A DNA stretch of 64,000 nt from Ridgeia piscesae (Eukaryota > Annelida > Polychaeta > Sabellida > Siboglinidae): NCBI GenBank assembly GCA_025642075.2, contig JAODUO010000065.1, forward strand, positions 189,001 through 253,000, read 5' to 3'. The position numbers and the translations under genes are program-made. Below the pieces are notes generated by a model, which saw only the letters and a list, made by a program, of their open reading frames with translations, had not been told where the DNA came from and made no database searches. Positions 1-28,200 of this stretch are shown piece after piece. The stretch's first letter is position 1. Each line of letters opens with the position of its first letter.

Positions 1-730
1 TTTTGTTTGTTGTGCCTCGGAGCTTGAATTATCAAGGACATAGGTGCTACAGAAGTGTTTAGATTACATTAAATGTGGTTGTTGTTGAAATGTGTTTCAG
101 CAGAAACCACCTGTTTACATGGCAGCAAGCCAACTCAAGTCTGAAATAGCATATTTAGTTTCAAAGTTTAACTCTCCTTGAGTTTCACCTTTCTGTGAAT
201 TATGAGTTGATTGTTCAGGGACTGAAGTGAGAGTGCAATGATTTCTGTGAACATCAAACAGTTGAATTCAAAAGTTTACTCAACTTTGTTAACGCATATC
301 TATATATTTGGATGATCAGTTAGAATGTTAAAACAATCTAATATAATTCACAATAAAAATGGAACATGTCTGTAATTAGTTTCTGAAAAAGCACCTTAAA
401 GAGAGAGTGTCTGCTCCTATATCTAGAATTGGCCAAGTAGTAATTTGCAACAGACTGCCAACTAGAACGAGGGAACGTTAAACATCAAAGGATATTGTGA
501 TTAACTCTGCACGCCTCGGAATTATTGTCAGTAAATTGCGAACACTACTCAGAGCTTAATACAGTAACCGAACACAATTTGGCAGGCTGTAAACCTTCAA
601 TATGTACGCTGTAGTCGTAAGAACGTTATATTAAATGAAAAAATTAAACCTAGTAGCCGACACCATTGTTTTAGTGGTCGCTAGGAAACAGAACAAACGT
701 TTATATTAACAACTTAAGTGTTTCTATTAC
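1..730 (-). other. TMEM67 intron 14, truncated at window edge
   Basis: Intron sequence downstream of the last visible exon; its donor reads GTAATA. No further meckelin exon (remaining membrane helices and cytoplasmic tail) was found here, so the rest of the gene must lie outside the window. AT-rich, nothing else recognised. Confidence 0.6.
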
Positions 731-15202
<14,472 letters not shown>

Positions 15203-15940
15203 GGTTGTTTTGGAAGCACCGCAGGCTCGGACAACATGGTAGCGGAATAGTTCCGATAATGTTTAGTTAAAAAAATAGTATTAAACGTTCAGAATGGAAA
15301 CAAATTCATGCCATTGTTGATATAAAATTAAATGTTATTAGAAAAGATCATTTCTAAAAATTAAACGTGATTTTTGTTATAATATTACAGCGAATGAAAA
15401 CCAACTATCTATTCCAGGTACGGTCTAACGCGATCACATTTCCAAAGTTATACCCTTCAGGACTCAACAACTACGTGAACAATTTTGTTTTGTATTTTCA
15501 TGATTTTTACATAGTTATTTGGGACTCAATTGAACAAAATATTATTTCGCAGAATTAAGTCAAAATTGCAACGTGACAAATCTGAATGTATATTTGGCGT
15601 AGCATATCTAGGTATGTATTGGGAAACCGGGGTAATGATTTTTTTAAATTATAGTTATCATACGAGTTGGTTGTCGCAATTAATTTAATTATACCTCTGG
15701 TGATTTCATTAGATATTGAGAGCATGAGAGATATGTCATTTGTAAGCGTGTTATAATTTTTTTTTAATTCTGTATGGTGTCATTATTAGGGAAAATGTAA
15801 AAAAAAACGTGCATGCCCGAATGCATGTGTGCTCGCGGATGCATAATAATTATGATATTATGTTTATTGTATATGTGTTCCATGTGCTGCATGTCCGTAT
15901 AGTGTCCGCGCGTGTGCAGCTTTTGTGCGTAATGCGTACC

Positions 15941-15999
<59 letters not shown>

Positions 16000-18560
16000 T
16001 ATATGTGCATGCTCATTTCGATTGTTCATAACGAATACAAATACACTAGCTGTAATGAACTTTGAAAAATAGTGTTAGTGATATTTTTCCAATTTTAGTT
16101 AGACTTCATATATGTAAACATAATGATTTTGTCAACTGATGTAGACCTACAAATTGTTGTCGACGCCTAAGCAAGTGCCCCTAGTACGCGTAGGCCTGTA
16201 TATGCTGTTATACTTTTATTTTTGCGGTATTGCATGGTTTGTGTTTCAGGCTGTATATAATTATGATCTATATATAAGTACGGAACTTAATATGGTTGCT
16301 GTCACCTTAAAGATATTAATCGTACCTAAAAACATATGTCGCTTGGTATGTCCAGCTGGGTACATATGTTCAGCAATTCTGCTTAATTTATGTTATCGCT
16401 GTTTGATCGTATTATATTTTTTCAAGCGTTTTGTTTCTACGTGCACGTACGCACAACATTGCAACTTTGGGGAAGCATGACTTAGCGAAACAACTATAAT
16501 GACATGACAGTGTTTTCTCGGTCATTTCGCAGCAACATTTTGTAACATATAAATGTTGCCAGTTTGTCTATGGAAAATTGTCCACGTATAATGATTGATA
16601 TAACTATATGATAATTATCGTTTAAGTTTCTAGAATAATATTATAAAAGCATGAATAGCATTTTTATGTTACCAAATATGCAAATAACATAACAAATAAA
16701 CATATCGACCTACCAAAACACAATGTTTAAAAAAATAATTATGTATATAAGACATTTATTAACTTATGCACGGATCAGTACCACAGTATACCAAAAGGAA
16801 TTGATACGATCAAACTACACATTCGGTTTCCTATGACATGTACTATGGTTTAACTTAAAATGATAACTGTTTGATTCCATAGTGATCGAGTTGTTTTTCA
16901 TCAGCCAAGTTCAACCCATTGTAGCGACAAACTGGCGAGGGCCACTTTGGCCAACGTGCTCGCTTTACCCATCGCTGCCCGGGCCTACATATTGAATATG
17001 AACATACTTTATTCGAGTAGCACTTTCATATTAAAATATAGATATAGACAAAATTGTTTTTTGTACGATAAATGAAACTAAATAATAATACAACAATATG
17101 ATAATAATTATTATTTTTGGATGGCCTGGATGCAGTGTTTGGTGTTAAAAATGGAAGGTGCCGGCTGTGGATATCCAATTGTCACCTCGATGCTTGATTG
17201 TGTGAATCCAGAAATTTGCCGAAATATCAATTATACAAGAGAATTCACCCCCGAAGAGAACATTTCCAGAGTCATAATTGTGTAAAGGGTAATGTATTCA
17301 ATATCACATAAGCCCCTACATGACTACCCATAGCTGTTATTACGTATGTTGGAAAAAATAGATGCCATATTTTACATGTCATGTCTCACGCGGCGAGGTC
17401 GGTTGAAACTAAACACATTGTTGCGGTTTTGAATTTAACTAGAAAAGTAACGTCGTGTGGGAACACGTAGCAACTGTTAAATGTGGTAAAGTCGGCATAG
17501 TCTGTTAGGTGTTGACAGATACTATTCTTAAAAGAATCCATTAAGAATAAGATTTGTCACAAAAAAACAACATGGTCGAGACGAAGGGTGTTTGCCAGGC
17601 AAAACTGGTCATAGCTTGTCCCCTACGCGAACTGCGGGCTTTAGATGAATCAAACTAAATTAACTAACTTCTCCGGTCGCGACTGCGTCAGCCATGAGAA
17701 TAGTGCAAATACACATTCCAATTTGAAGACGGATCATACATGGCTGGTGGGAATCCCAAAATAATGACAAGTTAGCGTTATAAACATCGCATGTAACATG
17801 AGCCACGTTTGGATGAAATGTGTTTATATTGTGGTCACCTGACCTGAGTACAACTGCACTTCTGACAGGTGATTTCTTTGGCTAAGCTTAAATTCAGAGT
17901 TTTGCGAAGGGATCAGGTAAGGGCACTGTTGACGTAATCAGCAGCAGCGAGCCCTGGCTTGCGAGGATGAGATATGTAGATTGGAATTGTTGGACTGTGA
18001 CCAATAGTTCAAGTGTTCCATGAAATACTGCCTTTAATGGTGTGGACAATAATCGTGGGTCCAATCATGTTTTGTAATTTTTTTAAACTTGTAAATTTTT
18101 CCATATGATACTGATGTGCTAAATCTCCCTACATGTTCTTACCTATATCCTAATTTTCAACAGGCTTGCAAATTTTTTTCGGTGAAGAGAATATACCGAC
18201 TAAATGCCAATCCTATAGAAGACACATCAGAAGTTCACGAATCCTGTCTACACTAAATTATTCATGTGACACGTAAAGCAGTGAGACCACCTAGTGTAAT
18301 AAAATACATCAAGAGCATTAAAATGAGATTTCAGTTCCACAAAGGTTTACCTGCCCTTATATTCCGGGTATAACTTTGTTTTGTTGCGGACAAGATGTTC
18401 AGCGACTTCATCCCTTTATGTGTTTTGGTATAAGTGATAGAAACGCATCATTACACCCAATTAAGGTACACTATCAGTGACATGTTTTGAAGCAAAACTT
18501 TATAAATATTAATTGATATGGCTAATGCAAAGGTATAAATCAGTGATGTGGATGGAACAA
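15203..18560. other. TMEM67 upstream region, no gene seen
   Basis: AT-rich sequence upstream of the TMEM67 start. It should hold the TMEM67 promoter, but no convincing core element was recognised. The only clear feature is a TA microsatellite at 15943-15996. Short open frames here have no recognisable domain. Confidence 0.5.
15943..15996. repeat. (TA)n microsatellite
   Basis: About 27 uninterrupted AT units, 740 bp upstream of the TMEM67 start codon. Confidence 0.98.
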
Positions 18561-18572
18561 AAGTGCTGCCAG

Positions 18573-19504
18573 TAAGGATGGGACGAATCTGGAATTTCAC
18601 TTGGAATCGAATAGCCTCGAAATTTCAAATACGAATATTCAGTGGCTTCAAATTCTATTAGAATATTGAAAGGTGTCGAGATGTCTTGGCAAGACACAGC
18701 GTCATGCCATGGAATCAAGTCCAAGCCAGATTCATCGGCATCGTGGCCATATGCATCGCCGCCATCAATCTTTGTTTACTTTCTGCCCTAACCATGAACA
18801 TGACTTCGTACAGACGTCAAACTTATCCTTACATCTTATGTACATAATATATTACATATACACAGACTAGGTTACAAGACAAAATAATTTAAATTCCTGT
18901 AAAGAATAAAATTAACAAAACAAACTCGACATGATCTACAGTCCGCAGCTACGAGTTGCTCGTCGATAATTTATCTCAGGCATAGCTACATAAATGACTT
19001 AAATTTTTGTTTGTTTTATGCTAGCCCTAAAGTAACCGTAACCCTAACTGACTTGAACTAACCCTAGACTTACCCTAACATTAAACCTTAACCCAACATT
19101 GCTAACACATCACCCCTCATCACAATACCGATGGTACAGTAAGCATAGAACTATGCATAACCGCCGCCAACGGCGATGACACAGTTGCCAGTGAGTTTCG
19201 TGCAAGTTTGTTTTGTGAAGTTTATTTGTTTCAGTAATGTTAGTGATTTTATTTTGTAACCTAGTGTGTATATGTATATAAGATGTGTGAAGAGTACTTG
19301 GCGGTTATATGTTGTCGTGTTCATAGTTAAATCAGAAAGTAAAATATGGCCCTGGACCAATTTTGCGGTGGAGGACATAAAATATTTGAGCGATATTCGT
19401 TTATCTAGCTGTGAATGTTTTAATATCGAATCAAGTACTGTAGCGGAAAAAGGCTCGAATATATTTTTTAAATTGAATACAAATAATATTTCGCCCCATC
19501 CTTA
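18573..19504. mobile_element. hAT-like non-autonomous inverted-repeat transposon
   Basis: The ends are inverted copies: left TAAGGATGGGACGAA, right (reversed) TAAGGATGGGGCGAA. Inner arms 18770-18900 and 19230-19345 are also inverted matches (TTTACTTTCTG, AACCATGAACATGAC, ATAAGATGT, CTAGGTTACAA). Flanks carry an 8-bp near-perfect duplication, GCTGCCAG at 18565-18572 and CCTGCCAG at 19505-19512. An 8-bp target duplication with such ends fits the hAT superfamily. No transposase frame is present. The centre (19026-19095) is rich in ACCCTAAC words. A partial relative lies at 7440-7770. Confidence 0.75.
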
Positions 19505-19512
19505 CCTGCCAG

Positions 19513-22500
19513 ATTTAGGTTGGTTTTGTACTTTAAAATTATCTTTGTTAATAAAGATGTTTGCCATACTTTGTATAAACATATTGCAATTTTTTAATTT
19601 TGTAACATATTCCCAGTCTAAGCTAAGTTACACACACTACTAGTAAGTAATAATAAACAATACTAAACTTCATAAATTTTTGACACAAATGCACTATGAT
19701 AAATCTAGGTTAAGTGTCATTATATTGTATATATTACCATAATGGTTTCCGATTCATTCTTTTTTCTCTGTAATAAAAAAAGTTTATTATTGACCTAGTC
19801 TAAACTTTGTTTTTAAATATAATAGTTATTGCACATACAGTGTATTTTGAAACTTTCTGATAATGATAAACAGCAGTAATTCCACTATTAAAAAACAACT
19901 AGATCTTCATAAGTATTTAATAGATTAGTCTGTAATACATCGGCCCTTTTGTCACTGAGCCTAATCAATACATATTTTTACTTTACAAATATAGACAAGA
20001 AATGACTGAAATTTAATGCTAATATTGACCAGGACACATGAACTTCACTTTTTGTGTGTGTGCAGATACCATATCACAGTGACTTCATAAGACTACATCA
20101 CTTCAAGTCAAGATTTCAACAAGTCACAAGAGCCCACAAATTATATATTCTGAAAGTGGAATAATCAGTCACTAAAACCAGCAAGACTTCTTTTCATTCG
20201 CATGGTGAACAGCAATCCCAAGAATTCATCATTTCATAATCAGCGTTCCAGTTAGTCAAGTGTGTAGTTTTCAAACAAACTGCATCAATATTCATCATTT
20301 CCCCGGACATCGATGATTTCCCACAAAAAATACATCATTAAAGTTATTAAAGAGCCTGTAGTAGGATGTGAATTTGGTAAATCAGTGTTAAAAAATGAAA
20401 AAATATAGTGACAGATAATCCATTCCCAAGGATGTGTAACAAATGAATATTATGTGCCTACCCTTCAGAGGGATAATATATTTTAAAGTAAAATAAAAAC
20501 ATTTGACCAGCAGACATACTTTGTCCACACAGTGTGGGTGTCAGTGGTGCAGCCTGTTGTAAAATGGTTAAACAAATCAGCCCTTTTGTAAAAATTTCAA
20601 AATTAATTATAGTTGCAATTAATGAAATCCCTTTGACTGGCCAGACACCAACAAAGTGTTTCCCTTGTATAAATTAGTGTGCAAGATTGCAATATGGAAT
20701 ATGCGAGCACAAAGTGCATGTAGGGTGTCTGGGACATGCCATCTCCTAATAATTATGGTCATCGTCACATAAGTTTTGACCCTGTGGATTAGGGAGTGAC
20801 CTGGTTCCTGGTGTTCAACTTGTCCAGGCTCCCCATAGGTACTGACAATTCAGTTCTGTAGCAGTGACATACAGATTGTACTTGCAGCATATATTACAAA
20901 ATAGTGAAATCTCTGTTGCAAAATGGATACATCAGCCATATGCTGAGATAGGCAGCCATTTGGTGTGACTTAGTCGTGCAGTGAATGTACCAGTTATATA
21001 CACTAACAACTACTGCATTGATGTCTGACATAATTCTATCTTTTCAAAATAAATTCAATTTGTGGCCAGTTATACATAACAGTTTGCAAAAAAGAACACT
21101 CAAGAAATACTCTTAAGCACAAATTATCATCCTCCCAAGCCAAGGATGGTGACTGTACGTTACCCCTGTATAATACTGTACACAAAGTGAGGAAGTTCAC
21201 CGAATTAGTTGTACAGTTGTACAGCTCCCACAAATATCCGTCTCTGCCAGTGTTGCTGTGGGAATGATGATGATTATGTCCTAATGCGCAGACACCATCA
21301 CCTCGCATCAAACTGCAGTTACGAGAAATTACACTATTATCAATATTTGTTTAACCATTCTAATGAGCAGCCGGGCAGATTATTCAGATAGTTACTTTTA
21401 TTTCGCAACCCTCACATAACTCATTCATGAGCCAAGGTTGACTGAAACAAAAGTGAAGTCAACACCATATAGCTAACTAATGATGTTACTGACTGACTTC
21501 CCTTCCTATCTGTGAGTATTGTACTCAGTAGCGCCTCCTTGTTGCTCACATATAACCTGTAATTTAATTAGTGAATAAGCTTATTTGAATGTAAATGTTG
21601 AATGTTATCCCAACTTATAAAAAAAATTGGTCACCTAGACTATTCAGTTATTATTGTATAAGACGGCAACAACAAAAGCTGGACAAGTGTTATTTGGATA
21701 TGTTTATTTTATTATTCCTTAAAAAATCATGCGCTTTGCAAAAGGGGATTCTTAAAAAATAGATTCGATTCTTACAAAAGTAGATTAGATTAAAATAGAA
21801 ACAACTCAAAAGGTTAAGTATTATTGATTGCACACAAACGGTAGATTGGTGATATATTTATAAACTGTTATAATGTAATAGTTGACAGTTTGTCTGCTTG
21901 ACATTTGGACGGTTCGTATATTTTGACTTGGACATTCATTGATAATTGCAAAACAGGGCTTTATGCAGAACCAAATTATTGCCAGTCACATATGTTTCGG
22001 CAGACACATGGATGTGAATTGTTAAGCCAGTTTACAAACTTAAAAATGTGTCTGATGACCTGAAATGGACTACAAACACATATTACATCATTTATACTCA
22101 CTTCTAAGGCATAAATGACAATATCCATGGTTTTGGAAGACCTTTATTTTTGGACCAGTCCACAACCTGTCCACCAATATTTCTACCCGTCCACAACGGT
22201 TTTAACAGTCTAAATGACGGGTGGATGGGTCTTTGCATAAAGCTATGTTGCAAAAGAAACTACTTATATGACATGCAGTACAAACATTACAAGACTCATT
22301 GATAGTATGTGATGTATTCTAAGAGAGACCTGCGTGTCAACTGTCAAGTGCATGATAGCAGTGATAATATTTACTGATATTGAAAGTTCTAGGACAAAAC
22401 AGTTTAGCCTACATGGGGGAATTGTGGTGACTACTTTCCCTGTCACGTATAACATTGTTATAGTATATAAATTCTGTCTCATTATTTAAGTAACACAATT

Positions 22501-24771
22501 TACCACACACACATGGAACTTCTGTCAAGCACATACACTTGCACTCACGCCTCATGCCTGGTGATTCATAATTGAGGAATTGAAGCTAGGAAGCAGGGTA
22601 ATTGATGAAAACGTCGCAATATTCAGAAACTGTTGCTATATTGTCCATGGATGACATGAGAACAATCAGAATATGTCGGATGCTGGAAAATTAACTTAAC
22701 TGTAGACATGACAGTAGTACTGAATAGTGCTCGTTGAACATAATATGTCATTATATCAAATCTACTATGAAGTGTGATAAAGCTGGCATTTTAGAAATCT
22801 CCATTTCCTAAAATATAGTGGGAAAACAATTATGGAGTCATCAGTCATCCGTACACATGCAATTACATTCCAACAATTCTGACAATTATTCGTGTGACAG
22901 TGTGTTCCATTATTGGCTCGTGTGTATCTGGCTTCAATTTGTAGCACATTAGTACTAGCAACAGTGGCCACTATTTACTACAGCAAGTTTTACTGTGGTA
23001 TTAATTCTAACCTATCATTTATCTTGTAATCCTTGATTTCAAATTTTATCTAGTGGTGGTGCATTGTCCAATTTCACATCCCGAAGCAAGGGCTCTGAAT
23101 CTATTTTGTCTCAATCAATGCGTGTCCACGTGGTTCTCCTGCACAGCCAATAACCAGGTTTTTCCCCAGTGATTTGATTAGACGGAAGGAAGCATACATG
23201 GCGTTTGAGGTATTTATTATGTTGGGCTGTATTTCCATGTAGAATTAGAACATTTTGCATCTGCTCCAGCTAATCACCACGAGGGAATTATGACAAGGTA
23301 CTCTGTAGAGTTGTGTCTAGTTAGATGTGGCGATGTAGCTGTATCTCGACATGTTTTCCTAAGTCAGATTGTTGAAGCAAGGTGACGAATGCAAAGGATT
23401 TCTTCCAAATATTGCGCCTGATAAAATAAACTGAACTCGGTTATAATTACATCATGCCAAAACATAAATTACAATACTTAAACAAATTGATGCAATAATG
23501 CTATCTACAAATAACATACAGTATATAAAGGCACAGTTTCCATATTTTACATGTTTGCATTACAACTGTAGTGACACCTTAGTGTAGACCCGATAGTCTG
23601 TACACTTATAGTAATTATTTTTTATCAAAATAAATTCAGCAAACACAATAAACCTCTTACTCCAGACACGGTAATCTGAACAACTATTATTAATAATTTT
23701 TATAAATTCTGCAAAAACAATTGAACTGCGCATACAGGGGTAGACACTACGGCGTTACTGCGGAAATGTTATCAAATGGAAGCCTGAACTGGTATTCGTG
23801 GCTGTGGCGGCTAGATACACATCCGCATATCAGCAATATTCCGTACACATTTCGTGTGCTGAATCTTAAATGGTTCTCCCTTCTATCCATACGAAGCTGC
23901 TTCCATGCGACACATAATTTTAGATTACATGCAACAAGTAATCTAACAACATGACATTCAAACGCACTGCGACGTACACATGACAACATTCATGACGGTG
24001 TGCGGCATTCAACGAGACACGTGCCATCAAATGACACGCTCATTAGGATAGCTGACTGTAACACATTTGGCAGAAACTCGCACGGTATTTTACTGCTGCA
24101 ATCAATCCATACTTACGGTGTGCAATGTACAACATTGCATTTATAAAAAAAAAATCGGTTGTATTGAATTTTACAATTGCAACCACGTACTGAAGTTAAA
24201 AAGTCTCGATTACACCAACCAGCGCAACTGATCACGCACGAATCACGTTTTACGAGTACACCATCACACCACGACCAGTACATACGACATTATCAATCAT
24301 AGCATCTATATTATATCAACATCACTGCAAAACACGACAGTCGTTAACATAACAAAAGTTCACGATTGCTTCCAGATGTGACGAGTGCTCAAACTATTAA
24401 AACACATTTCCATTGTCATTTCACAACGGCAGTCTAATATCACAGGCCTTCTGGTTGAGTGGAGAATTGTAGTATAAATCAGTTTACTCCCCTGGTGGCA
24501 CTAAAGTGATACAACATAGAGCATTTAATATATTTATCCGAATTGTGTAATCCAAAAATTATCTTAATTGCCACAAAAGTACAGTAATTATATTTACCTG
24601 GTAGTTTATTTGGCGTTAATAGACAAGAAATCTGACCAGGTGGTTCACTTAGCAATCGCTTGAAAAAATCGATAACGTTGAAAAGTAAAATTTCATCCGC
24701 GACGTTCAGCTATCCCGCGAGATTCGATAAAAAAAATGACGGGGAATAGGAATGAGTATAATTCCTAAAAA
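19513..24771. other. intergenic, nothing recognised
   Basis: AT-rich sequence with only short open frames without recognisable domains, and no RNA gene. No regulatory claim is made. Confidence 0.45.
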
Positions 24772-25243
24772 TCGGACGATCGTTTGAGCAGACATTTGAA
24801 CGTGTGCTAGTGACAGCAAAATCGCTTTGCCATTTATACGAGGCTGTCACGCTTTGTAATTTATGCCGAGACCGGCAACTTTGTCATTCCGAGTTCTTCA
24901 AATAATAAGTCGGCAAAGATGAATTCCTAGAATAGTCCCCTATTTAATGGGGATTTTAAGCAGATACTGCTGGCGAACTGGAATTGTTGGATAACCTTCA
25001 GCGAACGATTTGCCGACTTGCTAAGATCGGACGATCGTTTGAGCAGACATTTGAAAATGTGCTGTTGACAGCAAGATCGCTTTGCCAGCCATTTATTTAT
25101 CGAGGCGATCAGCTGTCACATAATAAGTCGGCGAAGACGGGTCGCTAGAATAGTCGCCTGTTTAATGTGGACTTTGAGCAGATACTGCGGGTGAGCTGGA
25201 ATTGTTTGATAGCCTTCACCGAACAATTTGCCTACTTTGCTGC
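24772..25243 (+). repeat. direct tandem duplication, about 250-bp units
   Basis: Unit 1 (24772-25023) and unit 2 (25026-25243) both start ATCGGACGATCGTTTGAGCA and share ATCGCTTTGCCA, AATAATAAGTCGGC, CTAGAATAGTC, GCAGATACTGC and GGAATTGTT in order. Unit 2 lacks about 35 bases. The copies have diverged, so the duplication is not recent. Confidence 0.85.
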
Positions 25244-28200
25244 TATTCATAACATTCTTTGCTATGGCATTAACGTACAGACAGTTGGCGTCATAATTTA
25301 GGAACGACATAGCAGACTGCTGTGTTAATCTTACTAATTGTCAAGAGACGCCACACCCAGACTAGCAGTTTATCGCAACAAAAACTGGCCAAGAAGACAC
25401 TACGACGCTGGTTCAAAGGCAAAACGTTTACAGGATGCATAAAACGACGCTCTAATAAAATTACGTCGTGGACATTCGAAAATTTTATTTCCTATTTTCA
25501 AAACAGTCGGTTGTAAGAGCCCGTTACGTTCGGTTTACAGTTATTATACATGGTAGGGCCTACCAAGACTTAGGTACATGCGATTTTCTTCTCGGCCCGT
25601 CACTGCTGACGTGCGACCGATCCCTGGTTACCCGGCACATACATGACATCTGGGGTTAGGCGAATGCCATCGTGTTGTCGACCAAGACAACGACGACTCG
25701 TTAATTAGTTTGTACACAAAATCCGCATCGAAATAATCAAATTTATAACAAATCACTTAACCTTATGTACTGGTCGAGTTAACTATATGTCATGATTACT
25801 TCCACCTCCTTTAGCTATTCACAAAGTTCCGAGGTTGGTGATACCTACTTGTCGGAATTATTGGTGGTATATCTGGGTGTTGGAATTACAGTGTATAGCT
25901 GTTTGAACATCATTCTCAAAATATTAAATTCCATTTATTGCAATAATCTAATTTGCAAACATTGTTTATTTTTGAGTTGTTGCTTTTTGAACAACTATTT
26001 AATCCTGCTATACTCAAGATATCAGTTTGATTGATATAAAATAGCCGTTAATATAATGGATTTACGAACAGCAACATAACAATGATAAGACTTACCTTTG
26101 CGGTGTTATATAAATAATCCGCTATTGCAATTCTATGGGTTTGCCGATACCACGTATACTCTGAAACAACAGGTTGCGCTGCCGCCCGTCTTGTTGAAGG
26201 ACGCACTCAGCGACACTTCCTACGGTGACGTCACCAACGTCAAACAAGCTGTTTTTGTGAATGACCACGTTTGAGCAGGGATAGCGACATGTGTTTGCAT
26301 CCAACAAACTTCGTATTCGGCGCATTGCTTGAAAAGAGCACTGTGTTTACGTATATCCGATTAAAAGTTTGAAATACATTTATGAAAGTTATCGATTAAT
26401 CTTTAAAAGTAACAACTTACGCCGAATATTTTTTGATTTTGGAAATGTCATGCCGCAATAATCATGTAAAACGCACGCACGAACTCGCACACATGCTACA
26501 TTTATCAACTGCGTGAGCAAAGCATGGCGGAGCTTACGCACAAAATTATTACTGTGGCGTAGGCAAACCGCAGTGTAACAGATCCGTTAATTGACCAATC
26601 AATGTTGTCCAGCAAACGGCAGTTTGAAAAGTGACAGCTGTGTGCCGGAATGTCGAAATACCAAGCCGCCGTAATGTAATTCAGTTGTGACGTAAGCACA
26701 CCGCTGCAAAACAGTTCCGTCAACCGATTTATCACGTACATCGGAATTTCGCAGTTTGCTTACGCAACAGTCAACATTTTAGCGTAACCTCAGTCATTCT
26801 TTACCGTTGTCGGTAATGTTGATAACGGTTATATAACGCGAGTTCCACCCCTACGAACGCGTCACGTGTTCGGCATCCATTTTGACGGAACTTATGGTAC
26901 CCAACAGATCACGAAATGAATAGAAAAATTCACGGATCCACTACGTCGCGTTTGCCTACGTAACGACTCACGAAGAAAATATTGGCAGAAGCTTCGTCAG
27001 GCTTTGCATCGGCAATACTATTTACATATAATATTTTATTGTAGCATTGCTTTTGCTAAATAAATATATCCCATATGTTGTTCTCCCTAAGTTAAACAAC
27101 TGCTTTATGACTGTTATAAAGAAAAACCGTTGGAACCAAAATGTCAACACAACATGGAAGAAAGTGTTGTGCTCAATATGTAGTTTTTATTACTTGATAA
27201 CTGACACATACAAGGATACATTTTATATAACGATGATTTCACTAATATATTTTATTTCAAGATGTTTGGTTTTCGCGGCTACATCGTGTAATGTGCAAAA
27301 TACTTCAGAATTGTATATAAAAAAAACTAACATCGAAATAATTTTCAAGTCTAAAATGAAAATAAATAAAGCTTTAAATTTACCATCAAATTGGCGTCAT
27401 CTATTGTGTAAAAGCGCTGCGAAGTTCTTTACCTTACCTGGAAAAACAATCGCACATCGCCGGCATTTAGATACTAATCATTCAGTCATCAACCGGTAGT
27501 TAATTCCAAACAATATGTATGTCAGTTATTACACAATACAACATCATAATATAAGTAAACACGCCTGTTGATTAATGGGTGAAGTGTAACACTTGCATAA
27601 CGAGTAGTCTATAGATGCAAAATGTGACACACAAATCTAAAATACAAATCCGTGGATAATATATAAATAAATCAAAAATGCACACGACTTTCACCTTCTT
27701 GTCGAGTATCGTGACTTGTTATTACGATGTTTGTAGTTTGCACAAGTTTAAACAGGCACTGATCAACTGACTGTGAGGATTTTTCTTCAAGAATAACAAC
27801 CCCGTATTGCTTATTGTAGGGAAACTGCATTGAAGTATCATCGCAATTTCATCATTCAACATTTGTTACATCACACATTGGCGTCGTGTAGAATTTGTTC
27901 ATACGAAAGGCTACTGTCATAGACTGTTGATCATTGCGTTGCATCTGACTTACTATAGCTGTGTACGCGAATGAGCAACATGTAAATCACCATAGACGGC
28001 GTGGAGTTAATTACTTTTGTAGGTTTCACTGAATGGATGCAACGGTATTATGCTACTTAGATACAACCATAAAGTCGAGTTTTATTATTAACTAAATGTG
28101 GTGGCATCTATTTAAGTATTATTACCTATATGGTATGTGTATGCCGAACAAAGTTACAACATGTCTAATTGCAGGGTGTACATTCCTCCATTGTCACTTT

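Noticed and set aside
27047..27499. 150-residue plus-strand frame
   Set aside because: Composition is that of AT-rich intergenic DNA and no domain is recognisable.
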